The translations under genes were made by a program, and so were the position numbers. Positions 21,754 to 32,594 of a DNA stretch of 64,000 nt are shown in pieces. The notes below the pieces were generated by a model, which made no database searches, was not told the origin of the DNA, and saw only the letters and a program-made list of their open reading frames with translations. Position 1 is the stretch's first letter, and every line of letters begins with the position of its first letter. Source of the DNA: Cryptomeria japonica (Eukaryota > Streptophyta > Pinopsida > Cupressales > Cupressaceae); NCBI RefSeq assembly GCF_030272615.1, contig NC_081406.1:478170900-478234899 (forward strand), read 5' to 3'.

Positions 21754-22297
21754 GAATAAGTGATCATGAAATAAGCATCTACAACCTGCCGCAACCAAAT
21801 ACAGATTTCCAACAAGGATTTTATAAGATTTTCATGAAAACCTCTCCTAAGGCCGAATGCCTTAGCTTAGTTCGCGGATGAGGTTCCAACACCAGAATTA
21901 GGTGCAAACCCATTCACTAAATTATCATCACTCTTCTTTACCCAAGTCTTCTACATCTGATCTCTGATCTCTTCAACTTTTTCTTTTCCTTTCTCATCTG
22001 GCTTCACATTCTTGTTCTTATCTTCCGGACCTCTCCTATTCACATTTCTTCTTTCACAATACTTACCAATATGACCATATTTTTTGCAAGCATAGAAGAT
22101 GACATTTCATTGCATATGTTTGAAGTTCATCTTATTTCCTCTTGATCTACACTAATTAGAAACATGTCGAAACATACCACATGCATAACATTTGACATTT
22201 CATCTATTTTGAAAGTTATTCATCATACTTTTGCATTCATTTTCCTTATGACCATATTTATTGCATTTGAAATATTGTCCGATAAAAGATGGACCAT
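21754..22297 (-). pseudogene. C2 Gag zinc-knuckle end and spacer
   Basis: Minus-strand reading from 22280 gives three successive CCHC units: FKCNKYGHKENEC (first Cys lost), CYACGMFRHVSN-stop-C, and FYACKKYGHIGKYC (first Cys changed). They align with the two knuckles of C1 at 588-782. Below 21870 the sequence is spacer. The unit ends at 22302, where gypsy element E inserted; the rest of this Gag is at 30050-30834. Confidence 0.7.
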
Positions 22298-22302
22298 TAT
22301 TG
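22298..22302 (+). repeat. Left target site duplication of E (TATTG)
   Basis: TATTG directly before TGTTGGGA; the same five bases follow the element end at 30045-30049. Confidence 0.88.
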
Positions 22303-23625
22303 TGTTGGGACTCATTAAATTTGAGTCAAGTTTTGAGCCCCATTTCAAAATTTTGATATTGCATTTTCAGAAAGGCATATAATCTCATTTAGGTGGCCTA
22401 GTTAAAGAGAGGGTAAAATGGAGCCAGTTGATTTTCAAGGGGTAAGGCTTGGGAAGTGTGTCCTACACCTTTCATTTGGCCTATGCAGTGATGTGCAACT
22501 TTCAGATTTCAGTTTGGATTATTTTATCAGGTACCCATTTCAAGGGGTGAGCTGAAAGTGCATTTTAGGTGCAAATGCAGATTTTACCAAGTAGCCTACT
22601 TTGAGTGCTTATATCTTTTTCCCTATTGATCATCATGGTAAAATTAAAAATGGATTCAATTATATGCATAAATGTGAGCCAACATGCAAATTTTCAAGTC
22701 TTTATGAATCCATTTGCTCAGTTTTCAAAGCTCAATCTGTTTGCATTTTGTATGGTTTGACAAGTCCCTGTTTCAACTGCTAGTCGGAGCCCTATTTTCC
22801 GTAAGTGTGAAAGTTGCCTCAATGAATGTCATGTCAGAATGTTTATTCTAGGCTATTGTTGGTATGAATGAAAAAATATGTTTCAATTTTCAAGCTCCTG
22901 CCAATCCATTTGATCGGTTTTCAAAAAGGTTTCTTGAGCCATCCTTTTCAGTGATCTGTACTTTCATTGCTATATCAATTAATGAAGCTGTTTTCACGAG
23001 CGCACTATTTGTACCCAGTTAGCTTCCCGGTCGAACTAAGTATTCTAAGATTTGATATGTACCTCTAGGTACCTATACCTCAGTTTTGAGGGTCTACAAA
23101 GGTCATTTGATATTTTTAATAAAGGCATCATGAGTTGCCTGCGCATTGACTTCATTAGGTTGGCAGTGTCGACAAAGCGAGTTGGTCATTTTTTACCATT
23201 AATATCTGTTCACTCGGGATTCATCTTGAAAAAATGTTTCCTAGAGTTCATGATTGTATATCGTAGTACACTCCTGTCAGATGGCGAGGTCCAGAAAGGT
23301 GTTTTGACTGGTTTCAAAATTAAGTCTTCGCGATTAAATGCGAAAATGTGGCGCAAGTGCCTGAAAGTTGCAAAATTCAGTTTGATGATCCGAAAATGGT
23401 GTCAATCGATTCCAGAGGTATGTTTAAGGTTCGTGAGGCATTTCAAAGGTCAGTTGCATGAAAAAGAATTTTTTTTAGTCGATCCCACTTTGGGGCCTGA
23501 CCTGGCTCATGCCTGTGCAGTATTATTTTATTGGCGACTTGGCACTTTGAGCATTTCCAGAATAATATTGACATCCATAGTTGGAGTAGAATAATTGTAT
23601 GTTTCCCAGGAGAGAATAATGCATA

Positions 23626-23889
23626 ATGAGAATGCACTTGAAGTCAGAGGACTCTTTCATAGATGATGAGGAACTAAATGAATATTTTTTAGTAGAAAAG
23701 TCAAAGACAAAGCACAACGGTTTCTTCATCAATAGAGGGAGATTAGAGAGAGTGAATGACCCTGCTCCCTTGCTTGTGTGTGCTCCTAAGAAATTTAAAA
23801 ATAAATATATCAAGAAGACACCTGTTGACAGATGCATTGAGAGGATGCCAGTGAAATTGCTTAAGATAGGTAGTGTTTACATGAAGTAA
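23626..23889 (+). pseudogene. Captured ubinuclein (HIRA complex) gene fragment
   Basis: An 87-codon open frame reads SEDSFIDDEELNEYF, then KTKHNGFFINRGRLE about 8 residues later. This is the hallmark of the Hpc2/ubinuclein (HUN) domain of plant and animal ubinucleins, HIRA histone-chaperone subunits that deposit histone H3.3. The basic tail (KKFKNKYIKKTPVDR) also fits the region after this domain. No ubinuclein sequence is visible before SED or after the stop at 23887, so it is an isolated exon-sized piece. It lies inside the LTR of E, so it was probably captured by the element, or inserted into it later. Still open over its length. I assign the domain from motif memory, without a database search. 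Confidence 0.72.
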
Positions 23890-23956
23890 TGCAATTGGCT
23901 AGTGAAAAGGCCATTGAAACCTTTCAGCAAAAGAAAATATCAGTCCTCTCCTCCCT

Positions 23957-25311
23957 ACGTGATGGTTGTGGAGACATTAAATTTCAAAAGCAAGGTGAAA
24001 TTCCAGTCACTCCAAGCCCCACATGTTACCAGCAACATTAGAAACTACAATAAAATGTAAAACCTTCTTAGCAAGTGCAGATTTGGCAAGTCAAATAAGC
24101 ATATAAGACTCCAAAGCAAATGCTTGATCTTCATCCTTCGTGGTTGGTGAAAAGACTTCCCTCTCTGCCGTGGGGTAGAGCAGACATTGCAGAAGGCTCA
24201 GCAACCATGGCGAGTTTCACTTCCAACATGGTTGATAAAAGAGGGGTTTAAAGTAAAATTTCAGCAAATTGTCAATAGCAAAGTAAATGCCAAACATCCT
24301 CCTTGCCTGTAACACATGGCTGGTCCAAGGAGTAACTTACCCTTTGCATGGTTGAGCAGCATGCAAAAAATTTCTAAGTCAATGCAAACACCAGTTCAGC
24401 CTCCTCCTACGTGGGTTTTGAAATTGGCATAGAATTTTTTAAGAAACAAATACAAAATGGGAGCCCTACGTGGTGGAGTGGTAGTGTGGAAGTGTTGAGG
24501 AGACATTGAGATCTTTAGCCAATGCAATGGGCAAGGGTAAAAGCAGAAACTCTTTGGCAAAATGAAATGCCCAGTCATCCCCTACGTGAAGTAAAAGGGC
24601 AAATGCAAAAATTTTCAAGCAAATTACAAATTGGCAGGTGTGAAGTGTAGTTGCAGACCCTTGCCAATGTCTTGCATGGTGGAAGGAGTTTGAAAGAGGC
24701 GATGGGTATGGGCAACTCCATTAAAACTCAGAAATTGCTTCAAAATTTGTAGTCTCAGGCAAAACACTTTATCCCACATTGGCTAGGGAATGTAACTTTT
24801 TGATATTTATAACCAAAGCTTCACACAAGTATAATGTCAAAACTTCAATAGGCTTTTGATGGATGGTGTTGGCTGGGCCCATGGCAGACCCCACGTGTGC
24901 AGGTGCACTCCCCGAGGTGACCAAGGAGGCTGAATGGTGACTAGGTGGACCCTACATGTGCACGGATCTTGAGGCAGGTGAGTTTTGTAGAGAAAGGGTG
25001 ACTCAACCAGCAAACAAGTTGTAGGAGATCGACGGTGCGCATGGATTTGCAAAGGGAAGATGCTCGATGAATACCCTTTGCGAAATGGCGAAAAGCTCAG
25101 GCGAAAAATAGTGTTAAAAACCCTAAAGGTTCAAGAAGATCCGACGACTCGTGTGATTTCATGAGCTGAAGATGCACGTTCGTTAGCCATTGTGAAATGG
25201 TGAAAGACTAGCGGCAGGTCCAGCTCATGGGTCTCGCTGAGGTGTCATTGAGGTGGCGACGATGTGGTCGACAAGCAAGTAGATATGTGGCAGTGACGTG
25301 ATAGACACGTG
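23957..25311 (+). promoter_or_regulatory. Cluster of ACGTG boxes in LTR of E
   Basis: ACGTG occurs at 23957, 24409, 24468, 24584, 24893, 25296 and 25307; the ones at 24892-24897 and 25306-25311 are full CACGTG G-boxes, and four share the context CCTACGTG. ACGT cores bind plant bZIP and bHLH factors. Regulation is an inference. Confidence 0.45.
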
Positions 25312-26578
25312 GTAGACTGATGAGATGTCATCTGAGGTGGCACCCAATGGACCCTATAAGCAAATCAGAGGTTGCCATGTGGCAGGGCATTAGGCCAAAA
25401 GGGGGTGAAAAATCAAAGTTAAATTGTATAGTGCAGACTATAGGAGAAATTCAAAAAATTTAAATGATGGAGGCATAAAAAGAATTAATTCGCCCAGAGG
25501 CTCATTTTTGCCCAAAATAGCAAGTATCATATATCACTAGAAAGCTCTCAGGATAAGGAATGTAGGTATGGAGTTATTTCAACAAATTTGGGATATTTTG
25601 AGAGCAGTGTCCATGGGAAGGAAGAAAAAAATGAATTTTAGTTGGAGAAAGGGGACACTTGGCAAATTCTGATGAATTCTGATATTTTTCCCTCCTCTTC
25701 TTATTCCCATTTTCTTCTCATTGTAAGGGTTCCAAAAATTTGGAGGATAGCTCCATATTTTCATGGTTTCCAATTCTAAGGGCAAGGCTTTTCTTTCAGT
25801 AATGGAGTTCCATTCTTTGCTGTAGGTGTTCTTAGTTGCAGGTTCTTGTGTATGTAAGGCATGCACAAATTCACACAAAATTTGTCTCTGAAATGTATTC
25901 TCATTTTATTCAAATCTTATTCTTAAGGAGGATCAAGTTGGTCATGAGCAGCTGTGTCTGGGAGTGTAATGTTGGTTTGTAGGTAATCTTCAAGGAAGAT
26001 TTTAAACTCTGTGAGCAAACATTAATAAAATAGGGTTCATGTTTCTGGATTTGATATTTTCTGTGGATGAGGTGAGTAATGCATTTATGCAAGGCATTAA
26101 ATGCAGGAATACTTAAGAATGAAGATGGATTTCTAGTATAAGTTTTCATCTATAGTTTGATTTGTGACTCTGTTGCCCTTGGATAAGGCACAATCTTGCA
26201 ATTAAGGGAATTCTCAAACCATTTTTAAATCTAATTAGAATATCTTTATTTTATGTTATGTTTTGAAATGTTTCATCTATCTCATACTCAAACATAGCTG
26301 AGTTTTATGTGTAGATCTAGCCTATCTGCAGTAAACTACTTATTATTGAGCCCTAGTGAGATCTATCTATTTATGTTGATGTTGTCATAGGTGTGTAATA
26401 GGTTTAATTTTCAGCATCAAAGGTATACCCACCTAGGTTTTGCAGAGCCTGAAGAGTAGAAGGATTTAGATCCTTGTCATGTTGTCCAAGCCCTGAGGTT
26501 CTTCATAGATTGAATTGGCTACTTCATAGATCAATTGTATGTGTACTTGGGTTAATCAATTTTGATGAACAACAAAAA

Positions 26579-26596
26579 TGGCGACTTTGCTCGGGA
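26579..26596 (+). other. Primer binding site of E
   Basis: TGGCGACTTTGCTCGGGA, four bases after the LTR end. It resembles the TGGCGACTCCGCTGGGG-type PBS (tRNA-Arg) of Tat/Ogre elements. Confidence 0.65.
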
Positions 26597-26682
26597 GAAA
26601 ATGAACTGTTAAGAGTCTCTAGTTAAGAACATTTGTTTCATATAATGTTGAGATTATCCCATTCGAGTCACCACAACAAAAA

Positions 26683-26700
26683 TGGCGACTCTATTGGGGA
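26683..26700 (+). repeat. Second PBS-like copy in E leader
   Basis: TGGCGACTCTATTGGGGA preceded by ACAACAAAAA, as at the true PBS 104 bases upstream. The duplicated core is about 18 bases; this second copy is closer to the usual consensus (GGGGA) than the first. Confidence 0.6.
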
Positions 26701-27660
26701 AGCTGAATAGAAATTGCCTAATTTCATCCAGTTACTCAATCCATTGTGTATGCACAGAGTTGAAAATGTCTTCTATGGTTGATGGATTTAGTATTATGTT
26801 CTGGGGTTGTAATGGTGTTGTCTTCTATGAGAGAAAGTTTCTTGTGAAGAATTAAAAAAAATATACATTGTTGAGAGTTGTAAGAGGTCCTTGCAGCTAT
26901 TTATGAATTCTTCTCAGTGTCATAATTGGGTGGCGAATCTAGCCTTTGTATCGGTGCTTGCAGGAAGTTTGTATTTCAAGATTTTCACAACATTAGTAGA
27001 TGATTTGATGAATCACATTGGGATGCAGAAACTTAAATCAGTTGTATGCTCAGACATAAGTTCTTTATCATAAAAGTTTTATAGAAAAGTGTAGTAAAAG
27101 ATTTCAGTTCATACATAAGTCTGATGCATTTTCTAGATTTGTATTAAATAGACTAGAGTGAATTTGTTGCAGCGAGATTCAAGGAGAAAATAGAGAATTA
27201 AATTTGTGTTGAATGGCATTCTGCTATTCAAAATGTCCTCTATGCAAGAGATGGCAACTCTGAGATAAAAGACCATGCTGAAAGCTGAAGTAAATGTCCA
27301 AATCTACAAGAGTTTACAGCTGCAAACACCCAGGTATTTTCAGAAGTTTCAATGCAAGACATTTCTTCTGAAAATTTCAATGAATAATATAGTTTTCCCA
27401 TTAAGTGAACAACACTAGTAAAGAGGGAAAGAGATGAATCACATACTTATTTGCATATCTATTATGTTGAAATATTTAGCATGTATGTTCTTTCGTAGTA
27501 TGCAAGTTTGAGAAAACTTTGTGTCAAGCAATGTTATGAATAGATTTGAATGATGATATGTGCTTGAAGGGTTTTGTTGTTTCATCCAAGGTTGTGCAAT
27601 CATTTGTGGGAGTAAGAAGAAATGAGTAGTGAAGTTTTTCAGCCTTGTGTATTTCCACAT
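26701..27660 (+). other. Long gag leader of E
   Basis: About 960 bases between PBS and Gag ATG with no convincing ORF (longest plus frame 60 codons). Long leaders are usual in Tat/Ogre elements. Splice signals were not resolved. Confidence 0.5.
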
Positions 27661-29859
27661 ATGACCATGCCTAGTGACGTGTCACAACCATGTAATAGGA
27701 AAAGTTTCAGTATGAAGTACTATGCTACTCTAAATTTAAAAGATATTCTGGGTTACCCAAATCCTATACCCACATAAATTAGAAAGTATTTACCCATATT
27801 CGGTGGGAAGAAATTAGAATCAGCATGTCAACATGTTAAAAGATTTTCAGATTTGATGGGAGAGTTTGAAATTTGTCAAGAAGATGTGTGCATGAAGTTA
27901 TTTGTCCAGTCATTGAAAGAGGATGCAAGGGATTGGTTCTCTTTTTTGCCGACAGATTGTATTTCCTCATGGGAAGAATTAGTTTCAAATTTCATAGACC
28001 AATTTGTTGAAAAGGTGAGTGATTGTGATTTGCTGAAAGAGTTCACATACATACAAATCAGGGAAGATGAATTGGTACCAACATTTAATATCAGGTTTTC
28101 ACAAACATTGTCTAAAATTTCCAGGAAGTATAAGTTTGATGATAAAGTATGTTTGGATATTTATATGAGTACCTTTGGTAAGAAGATGGGTATCCTATTG
28201 AGAAACAAAGAACCCAAAACTTTGTATGAAGCTTTTAACATAGCTAGGGACATTGAAAATAATTTGAAATTTGGGATCTCAAAGAGAGTTGTATCTGCTG
28301 TTGTTTCTTGCCAAAACACCTTCAATGGTGAAATACCATGTGAAGCTGAACAAATCATTCCTAGTCTAGGTGCATCAAGCTCTGCAGTTTCAAATGGTTT
28401 TGCTGATGCATGTGATTCAAATTTAGATGAGAGTCAAGAGTCTCTGCTGTCAATGTCGGTTGTCTCTCACAGTAATGATGGAATGATTAGTGGGAAATGT
28501 TGTGATAATCTTGATACAAAGGTAGATTTGTATAAAGGATATGTACCATTTGATTTGTATGACGGTTATGCCGATTATGTGACTACAAATGATCAAGTAA
28601 ATCATGCATCTCCCAAGGCTAATGATAATGAAATTAATGAGGATGATGACCATCAATCTTTACATGTTGCTGATGTATTTGATGTCGAAGTACCAAATAC
28701 TGAGGGATCACCAAGTGTTGCTGATTATGCAAGTGAGGATGGGCAATATAATGTAAATCAGATTTTGTTTAAGTCTGATAAAGCTGAAAATGAAATTGCG
28801 GATGATGCTGATAGTCTTTTCAATGAAAGTATACCCAGTGATGAATGTGTTTCAGAATGGAGTGGTGTTGCTGATTATGAGGACACTAAGTTCAATTTTC
28901 AGCACCTTGAAGGTATACAAATGAACAATGAAGAGCAATTTCAGAATGAGAGTGATCTTGGCATGAGTTATTCACTTTATTTTGATCAGCCAATGAATGC
29001 CACTCATGCAGCCGATGATGGTTATCAGGATTCTTATTATTCATCTTGTGAAGATGATATAAGAGGAGACCAAGTTATATAATTCATTCACGAATCTGAA
29101 AACGAAAGTATTTTTGAAGATAAAAATATATGTGACAGTGCGGATAATGTTTTATTTTCAAATTTAAATGAACCCATATTTGAATGGTTTAAGAATTTGA
29201 AGTACCATGAAGAGAATGTGAATGTTGATAGTATGCTTGAAACGGAGATGGAATTCTTTGTCTTTGATACAAATGTTCATGGTGCTGATTTCATTATGGA
29301 AAATGCTGAAGTTTCCCCTTGTGTTGAACAAGTTTGTAATGCTGATGAAGTTCTGAACAACAGTAGCATGTGTTACAAAATTTTACTTCATGAGGAAGAT
29401 AAGAGGCATGGGTTGTGTGATGACTACTTCAGACCATAGATGGAAGTTTTTCAAGTGGATATAAGTCTGAATGAAAAAAACTTAGCTGAGGATTTGCTTC
29501 AGCCAGAGGTATGCATTCTTTTCCATGAATGGGATATTGAGGATGCGGATGTGTTGAGTTTGATAAACAAGGATAATATAGAATGTGATCAGCATAGTGA
29601 AGTACCACATCTGGATCGTGATATTTATGTTCCTTTTTTGCATCAATTAGTTAGTAATTCCCCCCATTCTATGAATTTAAATGATAATAAGGCATGTGCT
29701 GATGAGAATTACAATGTTGAGATTGAATGCTTTATTTTTGAAGTTCAGCATGATGATGCCTTTGCAAATGATAGAATTGATTGGGATAGTGAAATGTATG
29801 GCAGCTTGTGGGAAGGCCTCTATGTATTTTGTCTCATGATTTCACTTTTGTTGAAATAG
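27661..29859 (+). pseudogene. Element E Gag with long acidic tail
   Basis: One reading frame from ATG 27661 to TAG 29857, 733 codons, broken only by stops at 27775, 29080 and 29437. Residues about 30-230 form a retrotransposon Gag domain (PF03732 type): YLPIFGGKKLESACQHVKRF, KLFVQSLKEDARDWFSFLP, SWEELVSNFIDQF, TFNIRFSQTLSKI. From about residue 240 to the end the protein is Asp/Glu-rich with no zinc knuckle (for example NDNEINEDDDHQS, ESENESIFEDKN). No protease or RT follows because the element is deleted at 29887. I chose ATG 27661 because coding wording begins there and the frame is continuous. Confidence 0.8.
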
Positions 29860-29887
29860 TGTTTGATTACAAAGTTCAAAATCAGGC

Positions 29888-30044
29888 CAAAGGTATACCC
29901 ACCTAGGTTTTCCAGAGCCTGAAGAGTAGAAGGATTTAGATCCTTGTCATATTGTCCAAGCCCTGAGGTTTTTCATAGATTGAATTGGCTACTTCATAGA
30001 TCAATTGCAGGTGTACTCGGGTTAATCAGTTTTGATGAACAACA
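29888..30044 (+). repeat. 3' LTR end fragment of E
   Basis: 157 bp matching 26418-26574 with 7 mismatches and ending GATGAACAACA, followed by TATTG. The junction at 29887/29888 marks the deletion that removed pol and the first 4.1 kb of the 3' LTR. Confidence 0.88.
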
Positions 30045-30049
30045 TATTG

Positions 30050-30834
30050 ATCATCTTATTTCTTCATTAACTACGCATATGGAAAAATTTATTGAAAAAA
30101 AAATAATTACCATTGAATTTATGAGCATTAGGTTGCCTTACTAGAGGCTTTCTTGAGTTGTTCTTCTATTGTACTGATTTGAAGCTTTCACCTTTCTCAA
30201 ATCCAAGACCTTGAGTATCATTAAGATTCTTCTAGATTGCAAGCATCTCATCAAGCTTGGCTGAGCTAATCTAGAACTTCTCCTTGTACTCATTTGTAAC
30301 ATCAAGATCATATCTAAGAAGAATGATCTGCCTTTCAAGATCTTCCTCATTTTGTCTAGAGTCTTGCAGGTCAATCTTTAGTTGTCCATTCTCATTCTCA
30401 AGTCTACAAAATTCTTTAAATTTGTCTTTCAGGGATGAGCAAGCTTCGCCTCATTCTTCTTTCTTTCCTAAATCTCCTTTGTCAATCTCATCACAATAGA
30501 TTTCGTCTCATTTGTCTGCACTGTATTAGCTCTAGCTAGTCTCTTACACTATTCTGTCTTTTCCTTTAGGGCTTCTTCATTACTGCTTTGACTTTCTTTT
30601 TCTTTCGGCTTATCAACAAGTTCCTTTCTCTTTTCCTTTGACTTGTTCAACTAATCCTTCAATGATTCAATGAAGTTTTGAGCATCCCTAAGATTTACTT
30701 TCACTTGTTGAACCTCAGCTTGGGCTTGATCAAGATCATCAAGCACTACAACAAGCTGATGTCTAAGACTACTGAAATCCATTAATTCACTTTCTTGGAT
30801 CCTACTGAAGCTATTAGGATTCTTTTGAGTAACT
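30050..30834 (-). pseudogene. C2 Gag coiled-coil region
   Basis: Minus-strand frames from the PBS inward: MDFSSLRHQLVVVLDDLDQA, VQQVKVNLRDAQNFIESLKD, ERQIILLRYDLDVTNEYKEK, SSAKLDEMLAI and GLGFEKGES. This is the same coiled-coil Gag as C1, with many stops. The reading joins the zinc knuckles at 22297 across element E. The plus-strand ORF at 30284-30499 is its antisense shadow. Confidence 0.7.
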
Positions 30835-30850
30835 AGGCTCTGATACCAAT
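30835..30850 (-). other. Primer binding site of C2
   Basis: The minus strand reads ATTGGTATCAGAGCCT next to the LTR, the intact copia-type PBS. Confidence 0.85.
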
Positions 30851-31925
30851 TGTTGGAATCAAGGAACACTTAGGAGGGGTGAATCAGTGTTCTTCATTTT
30901 TTAACATTCTTAATCTGTCTTTTAAACCACTTAATGCAAATGAATAAAAGTAGAGTGCAAAAGAACAAAGAAAATAACCACAACACCATAATACTAGGAT
31001 TTTTATGTGGAAACTGGGTTAAGGGAAAAACCACGGTGGGATTGAGACCCACAATATTAATATACCTTGTTAGAAGTATAATAATATTACATGAGGGGAA
31101 TGCACATGCATTCAAGAACAGTGGCTAGAGCTCACTCCTCAAATTACAATAAGGGCTACAACCCCAGAAGGCTCACTACCTTACAAATGATTATAGATAA
31201 TAATTGGAATGTCTAAACTGATAAACAACATCTAGAAATGCCAAAAACAATTCGGGTTAAGCACAAAACACTTTTTTCTACAACACTGCTCTATTATGAT
31301 ATTGTGTTATATTCCGAAGCACAAATCCTTCAACCACGCATGTGAAACTATGCTCAATCACTCATACACACTTAACACATAACCACTGATGCCAAAAATG
31401 ATCAAATCAATCAGTCTTATATATCTACAACATCAATTTAGGTCTTTTTCACGTCGGCTAAAAAATGAATAACACACAAATGAAACATGTTACCCAAGTC
31501 AATTCAATCCAATCCAAAACAACTATCCAGACCAAAAAAAATTGTCCACATGCTTCCCACGGGAAGGATTAACATCCTCAAACACAAACAATCACCAAAA
31601 TTATATCGCACGATCTGCATAATGAATATCCACATGTTAATTGCAGATGAACACTATTCTACCCGAAAAACCTGTATACTAGACCTTCCAACTCTCTCAA
31701 AAATTAACACTGGAGGCCATAAACCTAGAATATGGCATGTTACATGTCCATAATGGTTCTCTAAGATCTGCAACACCAAATACTCAACACAACTAAACTG
31801 CCAACCAAAACACTGTACATTCTTTCGGATGTCCCGGTCTTCTCACTGGATCTCAATCAATCTTCCGATATGAATGAATTATGAACTGCAGATTGGATTT
31901 TTGACACTAGTTACCATCAATGACA
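30851..31925 (-). repeat. 5' LTR of C2
   Basis: 1075 bp. Minus-strand 3' end GATTCCAACA at 30851. The outer end is placed at TGTCATTGATGG (31925) where gypsy coding starts; compared with C1 it may lack about 15 bases, so this end is less certain. Has CACCGTGGTTTTTCCC near 31030. Confidence 0.7.
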
Positions 31926-32580
31926 ATATTTGAAGATCACTGCAGTGTCTCTTACCAACAAACTAATCCAATAAAACTTATAGCCAAGATAGATCCCTTA
32001 AAGTATTTGCTCAGCAAGACATATTTGACAAGAAGATTGGCAAAGTGGTTTCTAATTCTCAGTGAGTTTGACATAAAATATATGGATCAGAAAGTTATCA
32101 AAGTTAAGGTAATTACATATCAATTAGTAGAGTCACCTTTAGTAGATAATCAACCATTGCATTCAGAAATTTCCGAATGATTCAATCCTTACAATCACAG
32201 AGAACACATGGAAACTCTATTTTGATGGATCCTATACTTAGCACCGATTAGGAGTTGGAATCTTATATGTTACACCACAAGGAGACACCATACCAAAATC
32301 ATGGAGATTGTTATTTCCTTGTAAAAGTAATATGGTTGAGTATGAAGCATTTGTAATAGGAATTAAAATGGTAATAGAGTGGAAAATAACAAATCTGAAT
32401 GTCTATAGAGATTCATAGTTAGTCATCAATTAAGTGAATGATGATTATCAGACTAAGGATGAAAATTTAATGCCATACAAGTGTATGGTATATGACTTGA
32501 AGAAATATTTCTCCATTCACTTTGAATAAGTGCCTCAATTGAAAAATAAAGCAATTAAATCTATGTCAACTGTTTTAACA
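31926..32580 (+). pseudogene. Element G: gypsy RNase H remnant
   Basis: Plus-strand frame with IKLIAKIDPLKYLLSK, LAKWFLILSEFDIKYMDQK (RT connection), then the RNase H fold: LYFDGSYT-stop-HRLGVGIL, VEYEAFVIGIKMVIEW, NVYRDS-stop-LVIN and NDDYQTKDENLMPYKCMVYD. Catalytic D, E and D positions are recognisable. Two stops are CAG/CAA-like positions changed to TAG/TAA. It continues the orientation and domain order of 4466-5145, so both may be halves of one element split by the C2 block. It ends at the F direct repeat. Confidence 0.82.
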
Positions 32581-32594
32581 AAAGTCAGCCCGCT

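Larger units (their letters stand above)
22303..26574 (+). repeat. 5' LTR of E, 4.27 kb
   Basis: Starts TGTTGGGACTC and ends GATGAACAACA, giving TGTTG/CAACA terminal inverted ends. The 3' 157 bp recur at 29888-30044. It contains a ubinuclein gene fragment at 23626-23889, a run of ACGTG boxes at 23957-25311, and a 180-codon open frame at 23052-23594 that I do not recognise and regard as chance. LTRs of 4-5 kb are known for Ogre-type elements. Confidence 0.8.
22303..30044 (+). mobile_element. Element E: Tat/Ogre-like gypsy retrotransposon with deleted pol
   Basis: 5' LTR 22303-26574 (4.27 kb), PBS, long leader, Gag 27661-29859, and then directly the last 157 bp of the 3' LTR (29888-30044). The whole pol and most of the 3' LTR are missing, removed by one deletion. 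Target duplications are perfect (TATTG). The shared 157 bp differ at 7 positions (about 4.5%), the lowest in the window. Giant LTR, PBS TGGCGACT-type and a PF03732-like Gag fit the Tat/Ogre lineage; this lineage call is an inference because no RT remains. Confidence 0.82.
6780..31925 (-). mobile_element. Element C2: copia-like Gag-plus-ORF2 element, host of A(B) and E
   Basis: Its own sequence is 6780-8142, 21754-22297 and 30050-31925, read on the minus strand as 5' LTR, PBS, gag, spacer and second ORF. A inserted in the spacer (GAAAA/GAATA flanks) and E inserted in the zinc-knuckle region (TATTG/TATTG). Joining the flanks restores colinearity with uninterrupted C1 (for example C1 800-930 matches both sides of E). 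No RT, integrase or RNase H is present in the retained part; the 3' LTR has been deleted along with most of D. The right LTR end borders gypsy RNase H at 31926. Confidence 0.75.

Noticed and set aside
23052-23594. 180-codon open frame in the E LTR
   Set aside because: No recognisable motif, and it lies within LTR sequence. Kept only as a remark.
22303-26574. Reading this as several unrelated insertions rather than one LTR
   Set aside because: The exact TATTG duplication, TGTTG/CAACA ends, PBS right after the end and the repeated 157-bp terminus all fit one LTR; a later insertion inside it cannot be fully excluded.
30284-30499. 71-codon plus-strand frame
   Set aside because: Antisense of the C2 coiled-coil Gag.
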